Of a DNA stretch of 64,000 nt, positions 24,550-32,668 are shown piece by piece. The DNA comes from Rhizohabitans arisaemae (GTDB lineage Bacteria; Actinomycetota; Actinomycetes; Streptosporangiales; Streptosporangiaceae). The stretch covers positions 124,001 through 188,000 of the forward strand of contig NZ_BLRH01000009.1 in assembly GCF_025996515.1 (NCBI RefSeq). The letters are read 5' to 3'. A program made the translations under genes and the position numbers. Below the pieces are notes generated by a model. It was not told the DNA's origin, did no database searches, and saw only the letters and a program-made list of their open reading frames with translations. Position 1 is the stretch's first letter, and every line of letters begins with the position of its first letter.

Positions 24550-25713
24550 ATGCAGCCCTTCCAGATAGAGATCCCCGACTCGCACCTCGCCGATCTGCGG
24601 CAGCGGATCGGGGCTACCCGGTGGCCGTCCGCCGTCGACTCAGGCCCCGGCTGGGAGCGCGGCGTCCCGCTGACCTACCTCAAGGAGCTCGCCTCCTACT
24701 GGCAGGAGGAGTACGACTGGCGCGCCGCCGAACGGGAGATCAACCGGTACCCGCAGTTCACCACCGAGATCGACGGCGCGCCGGTCCACGTCCTGCACGT
24801 CGCCTCGGCCGTCCCCGGCGCCCGCCCGCTGCTGCTCACCCACGGCTGGCCCAGTTCGATCGTCGAGTTCCTCGACGTGATCGGCCCGCTCACCGACCCG
24901 GCGGCGCACGGCGGCGACCCGGCCGACGCCTTCCACGTGGTGGTCCCGTCGCTCCCCGGTCACGGGTTCTCCGGCCCGCTGCGGGCGCCGGGGTGGGACG
25001 CGCGGCGGATCGCGGGGGCCTGGGCCGAGCTCATGCGCCGCCTCGGCTACGACTCCTACCTCACGGCCGGTGGGGACTGGGGGTCGCTCATCTCCCTCGA
25101 ACTGGGCCGGCTGGACCCCGGCCACGTGACCGGGGCGCACCTGACCATGCTGCTGACCCTGCCCTCCGGCGACCCGGCGGAGATGGCCACGCTGACCGAG
25201 GAGGACTTCGCCCGGCTCGGCAAGCTCTCCCGCTACGACGCCGAGCTCTCCGCGTACCTGAGGCTCCAGTCGACCAGGCCGCTGACGGTCTCCTACGGGC
25301 TCACCGACTCCCCCGTGGGGCAGCTCGCCTGGATCACCGAGAAGTTCCGCGAGTGGACCGACTCCGCCAAGACGCCGGAGGACGCGGTCGGCCGCGACCG
25401 GCTGCTGACCAACGTGAGCGTCTACTGGTTCACCGGCACCGCGGCCTCGGCCGCCCAGCTGTACTACGAGTCCGCCCCCGCCCTGGGTGCGCTGTTCACC
25501 CCCGGCGCCCGCCCCGAGCCCGTCCCCGTGCCCATCGGCGTCGCCGCCTTCCACGGCGACCCGGTGACGCCGGTACGGGCCTTCGCCGAGCGGGACTACC
25601 CGTCGATCTCGTACTGGTCGGAGATCGAGAAGGGCGGCCACTTCCCCGCCATGGAACAGCCACGGCTGTTGGTCGAGGACATCCGGGCCTTCGCCCGGAC
25701 CCTCATCGCGTAA
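24550..25713 (+). CDS. Epoxide hydrolase (microsomal-type, enediyne core)
   Basis: A 387-residue alpha/beta hydrolase with the EHN N-terminal domain (FQIEIPDSHLADLRQRIGATRWP). The oxyanion segment is HGWPSSIVEF; the nucleophile Asp is in TAGGDWGSLISLEL (GGDWG); the final His is in GGHFPAMEQP. Size and motifs match SgcF, NcsF2 and KedF, which open an epoxide on the enediyne core to a vicinal diol. This is strong support for an enediyne core carrying an epoxide or diol. ATG 24550 sits after a GAGGAG-type site. Confidence 0.92.
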   Translation: MQPFQIEIPDSHLADLRQRIGATRWPSAVDSGPGWERGVPLTYLKELASYWQEEYDWRAAEREINRYPQFTTEIDGAPVHVLHVASAVPGARPLLLTHGWPSSIVEFLDVIGPLTDPAAHGGDPADAFHVVVPSLPGHGFSGPLRAPGWDARRIAGAWAELMRRLGYDSYLTAGGDWGSLISLELGRLDPGHVTGAHLTMLLTLPSGDPAEMATLTEEDFARLGKLSRYDAELSAYLRLQSTRPLTVSYGLTDSPVGQLAWITEKFREWTDSAKTPEDAVGRDRLLTNVSVYWFTGTAASAAQLYYESAPALGALFTPGARPEPVPVPIGVAAFHGDPVTPVRAFAERDYPSISYWSEIEKGGHFPAMEQPRLLVEDIRAFARTLIA

Positions 25714-25750
25714 CGCGACCTCCTCGGGTGTGAGCAAGAAGGAACACGAC

Positions 25751-26494
25751 ATGACACAGACTCGGCTGGATCACACCGCCCCCGCCCGCGCCGCGCTCCC
25801 CTGGTGGCGACGGCCGTGGATCATCCCCCTCGCGCTCGTGGTCGCGCTGGTGCTCGCCTACATCTGGCCGCACTACATCACCCTGGACCCCGCGACGGCG
25901 ACCGTGCCGGTGCCGCCGCAGTATCCGTACAAGTACCCCCTCCTCGTCGCGCACATCTTCTTCGGATCCGTCGCGCTGATCGCGGCGGTGCCGCAGCTGT
26001 GGCCCAAGCTCCGGCGGACCAAGCCGCACCTGCACCGCCTGTCCGGGCGGATCTACGTCTTCGGCGGCGTCCTGCCGGGCGCCGTGATGGCCGCCGTCCT
26101 GCTGACCTACATCGGCGGGCCCGGCTGGATGGGCCGGATCGCCCTGGAGGTGCTCTGGGTCGTCACCACCGTGGTGGGGTGGCGGATGATGCGGAAACGC
26201 CGCAAGGCCGAGCACCGGCGTTGGATGATCTACAGCTTCGCGTTGACGATGGACGCCTTCACCACCCGGTTGATGATCTTCGTCATCGCCTCGGCCGCCG
26301 GCCCGCGCCTGGACCTGGCGCTGTTCCTGGAGACGGTCGCCTGGACCGGCTGGCTGATCAACCTCTGTGTCGCGCACTGGTGGATCGAGCGGACCAGCCG
26401 GCCGGCCGTCCGCCGTACGGCCTCCCGGGTCCCGGAGCCGGCCGAGGCCTCCGCCGACCCCGACGAGCCCGGACGCTCCCCCGCCGTGGCGTGA
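25751..26494 (+). CDS. DUF2306 membrane protein (first of two paralogues)
   Basis: A 247-residue polytopic protein of the DUF2306 type. Hydrophobic segments are at about 31-45, 72-90, 108-125, 137-150, 174-192 and 205-220. Conserved pieces shared with the next gene include LLVAHIFFGSVALIAAVPQLWP, HRLSGRIYVFGGVLPG and EHRRWMIYSFAL; the invariant His residues could bind metal or haem. The C-terminal 35 residues are Pro/Arg-rich and likely cytoplasmic. AAGGA precedes ATG 25751. Function unknown; its place in the core operon suggests membrane-linked maturation, transport or self-protection. Confidence 0.8.
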   Translation: MTQTRLDHTAPARAALPWWRRPWIIPLALVVALVLAYIWPHYITLDPATATVPVPPQYPYKYPLLVAHIFFGSVALIAAVPQLWPKLRRTKPHLHRLSGRIYVFGGVLPGAVMAAVLLTYIGGPGWMGRIALEVLWVVTTVVGWRMMRKRRKAEHRRWMIYSFALTMDAFTTRLMIFVIASAAGPRLDLALFLETVAWTGWLINLCVAHWWIERTSRPAVRRTASRVPEPAEASADPDEPGRSPAVA

Positions 26495-26519
26495 GGACCG
26501 CCCACTCAAGGAGGTCGTA

Positions 26520-27197
26520 TTGTCAAGCACCGTCGAGCATCGGGACCGGCGGCGCCCCACCCCCGCTTCACGGCGCAGGCCGTGGGTGGGGCTGCTCGCC
26601 CTGCTCGTCGTGGCGTTCCTCTTCGTGGTCTGGCCGCCGTACCTCACCCTGGACCGCACCCTGTCCAGGATCCCGCTCAACCCCGACCCCGGCCACATCC
26701 ACTACGCGCTCGTCGTCGCGCACATCTTCTTCGGCTCGGTCGCGCTGATCGCCGGCATCCTCCAGCTGTGGCCGTGGCTGCGCCGCGGACACCCGCGGAC
26801 GCACCGCGCCGTGGGGCGGATCTACGTCTTCGGCGGGATGCTGCCCGCGGCGGTGGGCGCCCTGGTGATGATGCCGATGGGGGCGCTCAACACCCTCGGA
26901 ATGATCGGCACCGCGATCTGGGCCGTCCTGGCGCTGAGCACCACGTTCCTCGCCGTCAGGGCGGCCAGACGCCGCCGCTACGACGAGCACCGGCGCTGGA
27001 TGATCTACAGCTTCGCCCTGGCGCTCGCGCCGATCAGCAGCCGCCTGTGGTTCTTCCTCCTGCTCGCCGTGGTCCCCGGAGCCGAGAACATGATCGGCCT
27101 CGTCGGAATCGTCGGCGCGTTCTGGCTGAACTGGATCGGCAACCTCGCCCTCGCCCACTGGCGGGTGCGCCGTATTCCCGTCCTCGCCCGCCGCTGA
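26520..27197 (+). CDS. DUF2306 membrane protein (second paralogue)
   Basis: A 225-residue paralogue of the preceding protein, lacking its C-terminal tail. It shares VVAHIFFGSVALIAGILQLWP, HRAVGRIYVFGGMLPA and EHRRWMIYSFALAL in the same order, indicating tandem duplication followed by divergence. Five or six membrane segments are evident. The start is TTG 26520, preceded by AAGGAGG at a five-base spacing; there is no good ATG. A strong terminator follows 40 bases after the stop, ending the epoxide hydrolase/DUF2306 unit. Confidence 0.8.
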   Translation: MSSTVEHRDRRRPTPASRRRPWVGLLALLVVAFLFVVWPPYLTLDRTLSRIPLNPDPGHIHYALVVAHIFFGSVALIAGILQLWPWLRRGHPRTHRAVGRIYVFGGMLPAAVGALVMMPMGALNTLGMIGTAIWAVLALSTTFLAVRAARRRRYDEHRRWMIYSFALALAPISSRLWFFLLLAVVPGAENMIGLVGIVGAFWLNWIGNLALAHWRVRRIPVLARR

Positions 27198-27237
27198 AAC
27201 ACACCTGAGCATTCTCGAAAAAGAAGTCGGCATTTTC

Positions 27238-27274
27238 GCGAAACCCATCCGAGAACCTCGCGGATGGGTTTCGC
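27238..27274 (+). terminator. Rho-independent-type terminator
   Basis: A perfect 14-bp stem GCGAAACCCATCCG / CGGATGGGTTTCGC with a 9-base loop lies between the DUF2306 and first DUF1702 genes. It separates them into different transcripts, consistent with a fresh promoter motif at 27291. Confidence 0.8.
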
Positions 27275-27290
27275 CGCGTTTCCAGGGTGG

Positions 27291-27307
27291 GCAATACGCG
27301 AGTTGTC
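27291..27307 (+). promoter_or_regulatory. Cluster motif copy 7
   Basis: GCAAT-ACGC-GAGTTGTC, the GAGTTG variant, ending 59 bp before GTG 27366 and just after the terminator. Confidence 0.4.
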
Positions 27308-27365
27308 GCCGTCTAATCGCCGTCTGAGCATGGAATGGTACCGGCGATTGACGCGAGGAGGCTCG

Positions 27366-28355
27366 GTGTCGACATTTATCGGTTCGCTGCGCCGGCTGCT
27401 GCTGGCCCCCAGCCTAGCCGAGGTGACTTTCGAAAGACGCGGCTTTCCCGTGACGCCGTCGGCGGCCACAAGAAAGCTGGAGGCAATTCCCCAGGCCGTG
27501 GTGTGCGGGTTTGAATGGGGGATCGACGCACGTGGCCAATGGGAGGTCGAGCGGCGCCTGGAGATGGTGGAGGAGGAGCTGCGCGGATTCGCCTACGAAG
27601 GCGCGACGATGGCTTTCACCGTGCTGGACGCGATGGGCGGCGGTCGCGGCCGCCGCACCCGCGACCTGCTGCTCGGCCCCGGCCACCCGCACATCTTCCT
27701 CACCTACATCGGCATCGGCTTCGCCATGGCCAGGCTCCCCCGGCCGCTGTGGAAGAAGGTGCTGCCCGACCTGTCCGGCTCGCCGTACCACCCGACGATG
27801 AGCTGGCTCGCCGTCGACGGATTCGGGTTCGACCGCGCCTACTTCGACACCCGGGAGTGGGTCGACGGGCAGAAGACGCCCGCACCCTACCCCTGGCAGG
27901 GCTCCGCCGACTACTTCCCCCGTGCGTTCGACCAGGGCGTCGGCCGGGCCCTGTGGTTCATCCACGGCGCCCGGACGGCCCAGGTCGCCGCGGCCGTGCG
28001 CCGTTTCGCGCCGCACCGGCACGCCGACCTGTGGAGCGGGGTCGGGCTGGCGTCCGTCTTCGCCGGCGGCTCCGACGCCGAGTCGCTCGCCGCGCTGCGC
28101 GAGGAGGCCGGCGAGCACGGGGCGGAGATGGCGCAGGGCGCGGTCTTCGCGGTGAAGGCGCGGCACTACGCCGGATTCGTCCCGGAGCACTCCGCGGCCT
28201 CGACGGCAGCGCTCACCGGGTTGTCCGTCGCGGACGCGGTGGCGCTCGCCGACGACACGGCCGTGGACCCCGGTGCCGTGGGCTCCGTCCCCCCGTACGA
28301 GACCTGGCGGCGGCGGATCCGCGGCCGTTTCGCCCGCAGCGGGTCCCCGGCCTGA
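27366..28355 (+). CDS. DUF1702 (UnbL-like) enediyne protein, paralogue A
   Basis: A 329-residue soluble protein of the DUF1702/UnbL family found in enediyne cassettes. Family segments are FERRGF, LRGFAYEGATMAFTVLDAM, HIFLTYIGIGFAMARLP, WLAVDGFGFDRAYFDT, GVGRALWFIHG and HADLWSGVGLASVFAGG. Start GTG 27366 is preceded by GAGGAGG; it aligns with the second copy's start (VSTFIGSLRRLLLAPS versus LSSALRSLRRRVLTPN). A second full-length paralogue follows at 28748. The reaction is unknown; such proteins are needed for core formation in the known systems. This copy is the more divergent of the two and may be an E2-type protein. Confidence 0.85.
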   Translation: MSTFIGSLRRLLLAPSLAEVTFERRGFPVTPSAATRKLEAIPQAVVCGFEWGIDARGQWEVERRLEMVEEELRGFAYEGATMAFTVLDAMGGGRGRRTRDLLLGPGHPHIFLTYIGIGFAMARLPRPLWKKVLPDLSGSPYHPTMSWLAVDGFGFDRAYFDTREWVDGQKTPAPYPWQGSADYFPRAFDQGVGRALWFIHGARTAQVAAAVRRFAPHRHADLWSGVGLASVFAGGSDAESLAALREEAGEHGAEMAQGAVFAVKARHYAGFVPEHSAASTAALTGLSVADAVALADDTAVDPGAVGSVPPYETWRRRIRGRFARSGSPA

Positions 28356-28555
28356 GCCCGTCGCCGGAGCACGTCTTCGGGTCGAGCGGTCCCGGAAAGA
28401 CACTCCGAAGGGTCGACCGGGCCTTTCCCGGCAAGCCGGATCCGCATGCCCGGACGGCATTCCCCGCATGACGGCCGGAAAACTCCGGCGATTTATCGGG
28501 CTTCTCGCCACGAGGAGCCCGATTTCGTATGTCCGGAATCAATTCACCGGACTGA

Positions 28556-28572
28556 GCAAGCGCGGAGTTGAA
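28556..28572 (+). promoter_or_regulatory. Cluster motif copy 8 (GAGTTG variant)
   Basis: GCAAG-CGCG-GAGTTGAA, inside the upstream 20-bp repeat; 176 bp before the TTG start of the second DUF1702 gene. Confidence 0.35.
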
Positions 28573-28657
28573 CAACGTTCCATGCTCTGGATAATCAATC
28601 CGGCTTTTTCCAAGAAATGCCTTCCCCGACCTGCGTGGAAACCGTTGACCCAACTGA

Positions 28658-28674
28658 GCAAGCGCGGAGTTGGG
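28658..28674 (+). promoter_or_regulatory. Cluster motif copy 9 (GAGTTG variant)
   Basis: GCAAG-CGCG-GAGTTGGG, inside the downstream 20-bp repeat; 74 bp before TTG 28748. Confidence 0.4.
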
Positions 28675-28747
28675 ACGTTTCCGAACCGCTCGGTAATTTG
28701 TCGGAAAACTCCCTTGGACAGGGCCGGATCAAAGGGTGGAGACAGAA

Positions 28748-29728
28748 TTGTCCAGCGCTCTAAGGTCACTGAGACGGCGCGTTCTGACGCCGAACGTATC
28801 GGAAACCAAACTCGCGAATCGCGGCTTTCACGTAAAAAGCCGCGAGGCCCGGGCCTCGCTGGAGAACATCGGCGAGACGTTCCTGACCGGCTTCGCCGCG
28901 GCGGTGGAGGCGCGCACGGTCGCCGACGCGGAGGAGCGGCTGGAACAGCTGCCCGCGGCCATGCGCGGCTTCGCCTACGAGGGCGCGGGAATGGGCTTCG
29001 GGGTCCTCGACGCGATGCCCTTCACGAGCGGCCGGAAGAACGCCGAATTCATCGCCGGACGCGGGGCCGCCCACGTCTACATGGTCTACGTGGGCATCGG
29101 CTGGGCGATGGCGCGGCTGCCGCGCTTCCGCTGGCCGAAGAGCGAGGGGCTGGATCCGCTGCTGATCGGGCTCGTGCACGACGGGTACGGGTTCCACCAG
29201 GCGTACTTCCACACCCGCAAATACGTGCACGAGCACTACCAGGCCCCCCGGTTCCCCTGGCCGGCCCACGATCCGAGCGGCTACAACAACCGGGCGGTCG
29301 ACCACGGGATCGGGCGGGCCCTGTGGTTCGTCGGCGGCAGCGACGTCGACCGGGTGTCCACCCTGGTGGAGCGGTTCCCCGCCGCCCGCCACGGCGACCT
29401 GTGGGCCGGGGTGGGCCTGGCCGCCACCTACGCGGGCGGGGCCGGCGACGCCGAGCTCCACGAGCTCCTCGACCGGGCCGGCGTGCACCGCCCCCAGCTG
29501 GCCCAGGGCAGCTCCTTCGCCGCCGAGGCCCGGATCCGCGCCGGTCTGCTGGTGCCGCACAACGAGCGGGCCACCCGGATTCTGTGCGGCATGAATCCGC
29601 AGGACGCGGCCCGGGTCAGCCAGGAGAACCTGCCCGACGGGCCGTTCACCGGTGACCTGCGGGCCTTCCAGATATGGCGACAGCTCATCGCCGATCAATT
29701 CGTATCCATTGGAGGTGTCACCTCATGA
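28748..29728 (+). CDS. UnbL / E3-type DUF1702 enediyne protein, paralogue B
   Basis: A 326-residue DUF1702 protein directly upstream of unbV, the conserved position of UnbL (SgcE3/NcsE3) in the unbL-unbV-unbU-pksE-tebC cassette. It shares MRGFAYEGAGMGFGVLDAM, HVYMVYVGIGWAMARLP, LVHDGYGFHQAYFHTRKYV, GIGRALWFVGG and HGDLWAGVGLAATYAGG with paralogue A. The start is taken as TTG 28748 because GGTGGAG precedes it and it aligns with paralogue A; GTG 28736 is the alternative. The stop overlaps the UnbV start (ATGA). Function not established; required for enediyne core assembly in known clusters. Confidence 0.88.
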   Translation: MSSALRSLRRRVLTPNVSETKLANRGFHVKSREARASLENIGETFLTGFAAAVEARTVADAEERLEQLPAAMRGFAYEGAGMGFGVLDAMPFTSGRKNAEFIAGRGAAHVYMVYVGIGWAMARLPRFRWPKSEGLDPLLIGLVHDGYGFHQAYFHTRKYVHEHYQAPRFPWPAHDPSGYNNRAVDHGIGRALWFVGGSDVDRVSTLVERFPAARHGDLWAGVGLAATYAGGAGDAELHELLDRAGVHRPQLAQGSSFAAEARIRAGLLVPHNERATRILCGMNPQDAARVSQENLPDGPFTGDLRAFQIWRQLIADQFVSIGGVTS

Positions 29729-31689
29729 CCACGACAGCTGGCTGGCTGCGCCGGCAACTGCCGGGCATCGTCGCCCTCGGCCTGATGGCGGCCGTGTTTG
29801 TGGTGGGAAACCCGCGCTTCGCCTCGGCCGACGAACGGACCGAGCTGGCGAGCGCCTACAAGTTCACGCCGATGAGCGTCGCGATGCCGGGCGGCTTCCG
29901 GGAACAGACGATCCGCAAGGTCAACCAGGACTACAAGAAGATCAACGCCTGGATCTCGTCGGTGGGCGCCTCGATCGCGATGAACGATCTGGACGGCGAC
30001 GGCCTCGACAACGACCTGTGCATCGTCGACACCCGGACCGACCAGGTGGTGGTGACGCCCACCCCGGGTGAGCGCGACAAGCGGTACCCGGCGTTCACGC
30101 TGACCACCGGCGGCCTGCCGATGGGCCACGCCATGGCCCCCATGGGCTGCGCGCCCGGCGACTTCAACGAGGACGGGCGGATGGACCTGCTCGTCTACTA
30201 CTGGGGCCGCACCCCGATCGTCCACCTGCGGGCGCCCGCCGCGACCAGGCTCGACGCCGCGGCCTTCCCGGCGGCCGAGCTGGTGCCGAACTCGGGGCGC
30301 ACGCCGTACGACGGCCCGGTCTGGAACACCAACACCGCCACCGTCGCCGACTTCGACGGGGACGGCCACGTGGACCTGCACATCGGCAACTACTTCCGCG
30401 ACGGCTCCCCCGTCCTGGACCACACGATGGCCGGCGACGTGGAGATGAACGACTCCCTGTCCCGGGCCTTCAACGGCGGCCACAACCACGTCTTCCGCTG
30501 GACCGGGGCGTCGGCGAACTCGGTGACCTTCGCCAAGGTGGAGGGCGTCCTGGACGAGGACGTCTCGCGCGGCTGGGACCTCGGCGCCACCTCGGTGGAC
30601 CTGGACGGGGACAACCTGCCCGAGCTCTTCCTCAACATGGACTTTGGCCCCGACCGGCTGCTCCACAACCGCTCGACCCCGGGGAACATCCGGTTCGCCC
30701 TGGTGGAGGGCTCGCGGGACGCCTTCACCCCCAAGTCCAAGACGCTCGGCATCGACTCGTTCAAGGGCATGGGCTCCGACGCGGCCGACCTGAACCACGA
30801 CGGCCTCCTGGACCTGTTCGTCAGCAACATCACCACCCCGTACGGCATCCAGGAGAGCAACCTGCACTTCCTGTCCACCGCCAAGGACCAGGCCGACCTG
30901 CGGCGGCAGTTCCTGGCCGGGCACGCGCCGTACGAGGACCGCAGCGGCCCGCTCCGCACCGCCTGGGGCGGCTGGAACTGGGACGTCAAGATCGAGGACT
31001 TCAACAACAGCGGTGAGCAGGTCATCACCCAGGCCGCCGGGTTCGTCAAGGGCTGGGTCAACCGGTGGGCGCAGCTGCAGGAGCTCGCCACCGCCAACGA
31101 CATCGTCACGCACAGCCCGCTCTCCTGGCCGGTCGCCAACGAGGCCGCCGACATCGCCGGCCAGCAGCCCATGGTCTTCTTCGTCAAGGACGGCAACGGC
31201 GGGTACGCCGACATCTCCAGGGAGCTCGGCCTGGCCGTGCCGATCCCCAGCCGGGGCATCGCCACCGGGGACGCCAACGGGGACGGCCTGATCGACTTCG
31301 CGGTGGCCCGGCAGTACGGCGCGCCGGAGTTCTACCTCAACGAGAGCCCGTCCCCGGGCGCCTTCCTGGGGCTGCGGCTCCGGCACGAGGGCGGCGCCGG
31401 CACCCCGGCCGCCGGGGCCCTGCCCGCCGCCGGCTCCCCCGTGATCGGCGCCCAGGTGAGCGTGACCACCGCCGACGGCCGCCGGTTCCTGGGCCGGGTG
31501 GACGGCGGGAGCGGCCACTCCGGCAAGCGCGCCCAGACCGTGCACATCGGCCTCGGCCAGAACGTGACCGGACCGCTCAAAGTCCGCCTGACCTGGCGTG
31601 ACCGGGCCGGCCAGGCGCACAGCCAGGATCTTCAGCTCACGCCGGGATGGCACAACCTCACGCTCGGCTCGATGGCGAAGGAGCAGTGA
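29725..31689 (+). CDS. UnbV (E4-type) secreted FG-GAP/ASPIC protein
   Basis: A 654-residue protein of the UnbV family. MTTTAGWLRRQLPGIVALGLMAAVFVVGNPRFASA is a signal peptide or anchor. The body carries about six calcium-loop FG-GAP/VCBS repeats (DLDGDGLDNDL, DFNEDGRMDLL, DFDGDGHVDLH, DLDGDNLPELF, DLNHDGLLDLF, DANGDGLIDFA). The C-terminal 90 residues (GLRLRHEGG... to ...DLQLTPGWHNL) are the ASPIC/UnbV domain. It is predicted to be extracytoplasmic, a beta-propeller with unknown role in enediyne assembly. ATG 29725 has GGAGG ten bases upstream and overlaps the UnbL stop by ATGA. UnbU follows one base after its stop. Confidence 0.92.
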   Translation: MTTTAGWLRRQLPGIVALGLMAAVFVVGNPRFASADERTELASAYKFTPMSVAMPGGFREQTIRKVNQDYKKINAWISSVGASIAMNDLDGDGLDNDLCIVDTRTDQVVVTPTPGERDKRYPAFTLTTGGLPMGHAMAPMGCAPGDFNEDGRMDLLVYYWGRTPIVHLRAPAATRLDAAAFPAAELVPNSGRTPYDGPVWNTNTATVADFDGDGHVDLHIGNYFRDGSPVLDHTMAGDVEMNDSLSRAFNGGHNHVFRWTGASANSVTFAKVEGVLDEDVSRGWDLGATSVDLDGDNLPELFLNMDFGPDRLLHNRSTPGNIRFALVEGSRDAFTPKSKTLGIDSFKGMGSDAADLNHDGLLDLFVSNITTPYGIQESNLHFLSTAKDQADLRRQFLAGHAPYEDRSGPLRTAWGGWNWDVKIEDFNNSGEQVITQAAGFVKGWVNRWAQLQELATANDIVTHSPLSWPVANEAADIAGQQPMVFFVKDGNGGYADISRELGLAVPIPSRGIATGDANGDGLIDFAVARQYGAPEFYLNESPSPGAFLGLRLRHEGGAGTPAAGALPAAGSPVIGAQVSVTTADGRRFLGRVDGGSGHSGKRAQTVHIGLGQNVTGPLKVRLTWRDRAGQAHSQDLQLTPGWHNLTLGSMAKEQ

Positions 31690-31690
31690 C

Positions 31691-32668
31691 ATGGGCGCAA
31701 ACGACGCCGCCGTCAGTCCACCGCGTCACGACCAGAAGGTCGTCACCGCGCTGCGCAGGTTCGCGATCTCGATCACGATCTTCAACATCCTCGGCTACTC
31801 GTGGTGGGGTTTCGAGCAGGGGTACATCTGGCCGTTCGTCGCCCTGGCCACCGGCTACACCACCGAGATCGTGCTGGAGGCGATCGGCGCCAGGTCCGAG
31901 GGGCGGGCGCCGCGCTACCTCGGCAACGGCTTCCGCGGGCTGATGGAGTTCCTCTACCCCGCCCACATCACCAGCATCGCCGTGAACATGCTGACCTACG
32001 TCAACGACCAGATCCTGATCATGATGTTCGGGGTGGTCTTCGCGGTCGGCACCAAGTGGGTGTTCCGGGCGCCGGTGCGCGGGCGGCTGCGGCACTTCAT
32101 GAACCCGTCCAACTTCGGCATCGCGATCATCCTCGTCCTCTTCCCGTGGGCCAGCATCGCGCCGCCGTACCAGTTCAGCGAGCACGTCGGGAACCCGGTC
32201 GACTGGATCATCCCGCTGGTGATCATCACCTTCGGCACCATGCTCAACGCCAAGCTGACCGGCCGCATGTGGCTGATCGCCTCGTGGGTGATCGGCTTCG
32301 CCGTCCAGGCGATCGTCCGCGGACTGATCGTCGACGACATCTCCATCCTCGGCGGGCTGTCGATGATGACCGGCATCGCGTTCGTGCTGTTCACCAACTA
32401 CATGATCACCGACCCGGGGACGAGCCCGTCCAAGCCGCTCTCGCAGGTGGCCTTCGGCGGCGGGGTCGCGCTGGTGTACGGCCTGCTCACCGGTATGAAC
32501 ATCCCCTACGGCATCTTCTTCGCCACCGCGGTGGTCTGTCTGGTCCGCGGCGGATTCCTGTGGGCGCTGCACATCGTCAACAAGGCACGTGAGCTGGACG
32601 CCGCCAAGGTGCAGGCCGAAGCCGCCAAGGCGCTCCAGTCCGTGGAGACGGAGGCCGCGAAGATATGA
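31691..32668 (+). CDS. UnbU (E5-type) membrane protein
   Basis: A 325-residue polytopic protein of the UnbU family, related to RnfD-type membrane subunits. About eight hydrophobic segments are visible (for example ISITIFNILGYSWWGF, ITSIAVNMLTYVNDQILIMMFG, FGIAIILVLFPWASI, IIPLVIITFGTML, MTGIAFVLFTNYMITDPGTSPS). The loop TDPGTSPSKP resembles the RnfD flavin-attachment area, so an electron-transfer role is possible. GAAGGAG precedes ATG 31691, one base after the UnbV stop. Its own stop overlaps the enediyne PKS start (ATGA). It completes the conserved unbL-V-U trio. Confidence 0.9.
   Translation: MGANDAAVSPPRHDQKVVTALRRFAISITIFNILGYSWWGFEQGYIWPFVALATGYTTEIVLEAIGARSEGRAPRYLGNGFRGLMEFLYPAHITSIAVNMLTYVNDQILIMMFGVVFAVGTKWVFRAPVRGRLRHFMNPSNFGIAIILVLFPWASIAPPYQFSEHVGNPVDWIIPLVIITFGTMLNAKLTGRMWLIASWVIGFAVQAIVRGLIVDDISILGGLSMMTGIAFVLFTNYMITDPGTSPSKPLSQVAFGGGVALVYGLLTGMNIPYGIFFATAVVCLVRGGFLWALHIVNKARELDAAKVQAEAAKALQSVETEAAKI

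Larger units (their letters stand above)
28356..28747. promoter_or_regulatory. 392-bp region with exact tandem 20-bp repeats
   Basis: A lower-GC, apparently non-coding region between the two DUF1702 genes. It has two identical 20-bp copies of ACTGAGCAAGCGCGGAGTTG at 28551-28570 and 28653-28672, 102 bp apart. The second is extended to an inverted repeat CCAACT-N12-AGTTGG. Each contains a variant of the cluster motif. The region probably holds the promoter of the unbL-unbV-unbU-PKS operon. Confidence 0.55.

Noticed and set aside
28539-28769. A 76-residue minus-strand frame with a repeated TPRLLS segment
   Set aside because: The internal repeat is only the translation of the two 20-bp DNA repeats; there is no ribosome site or known pattern, and it runs into the start of the unbL gene.
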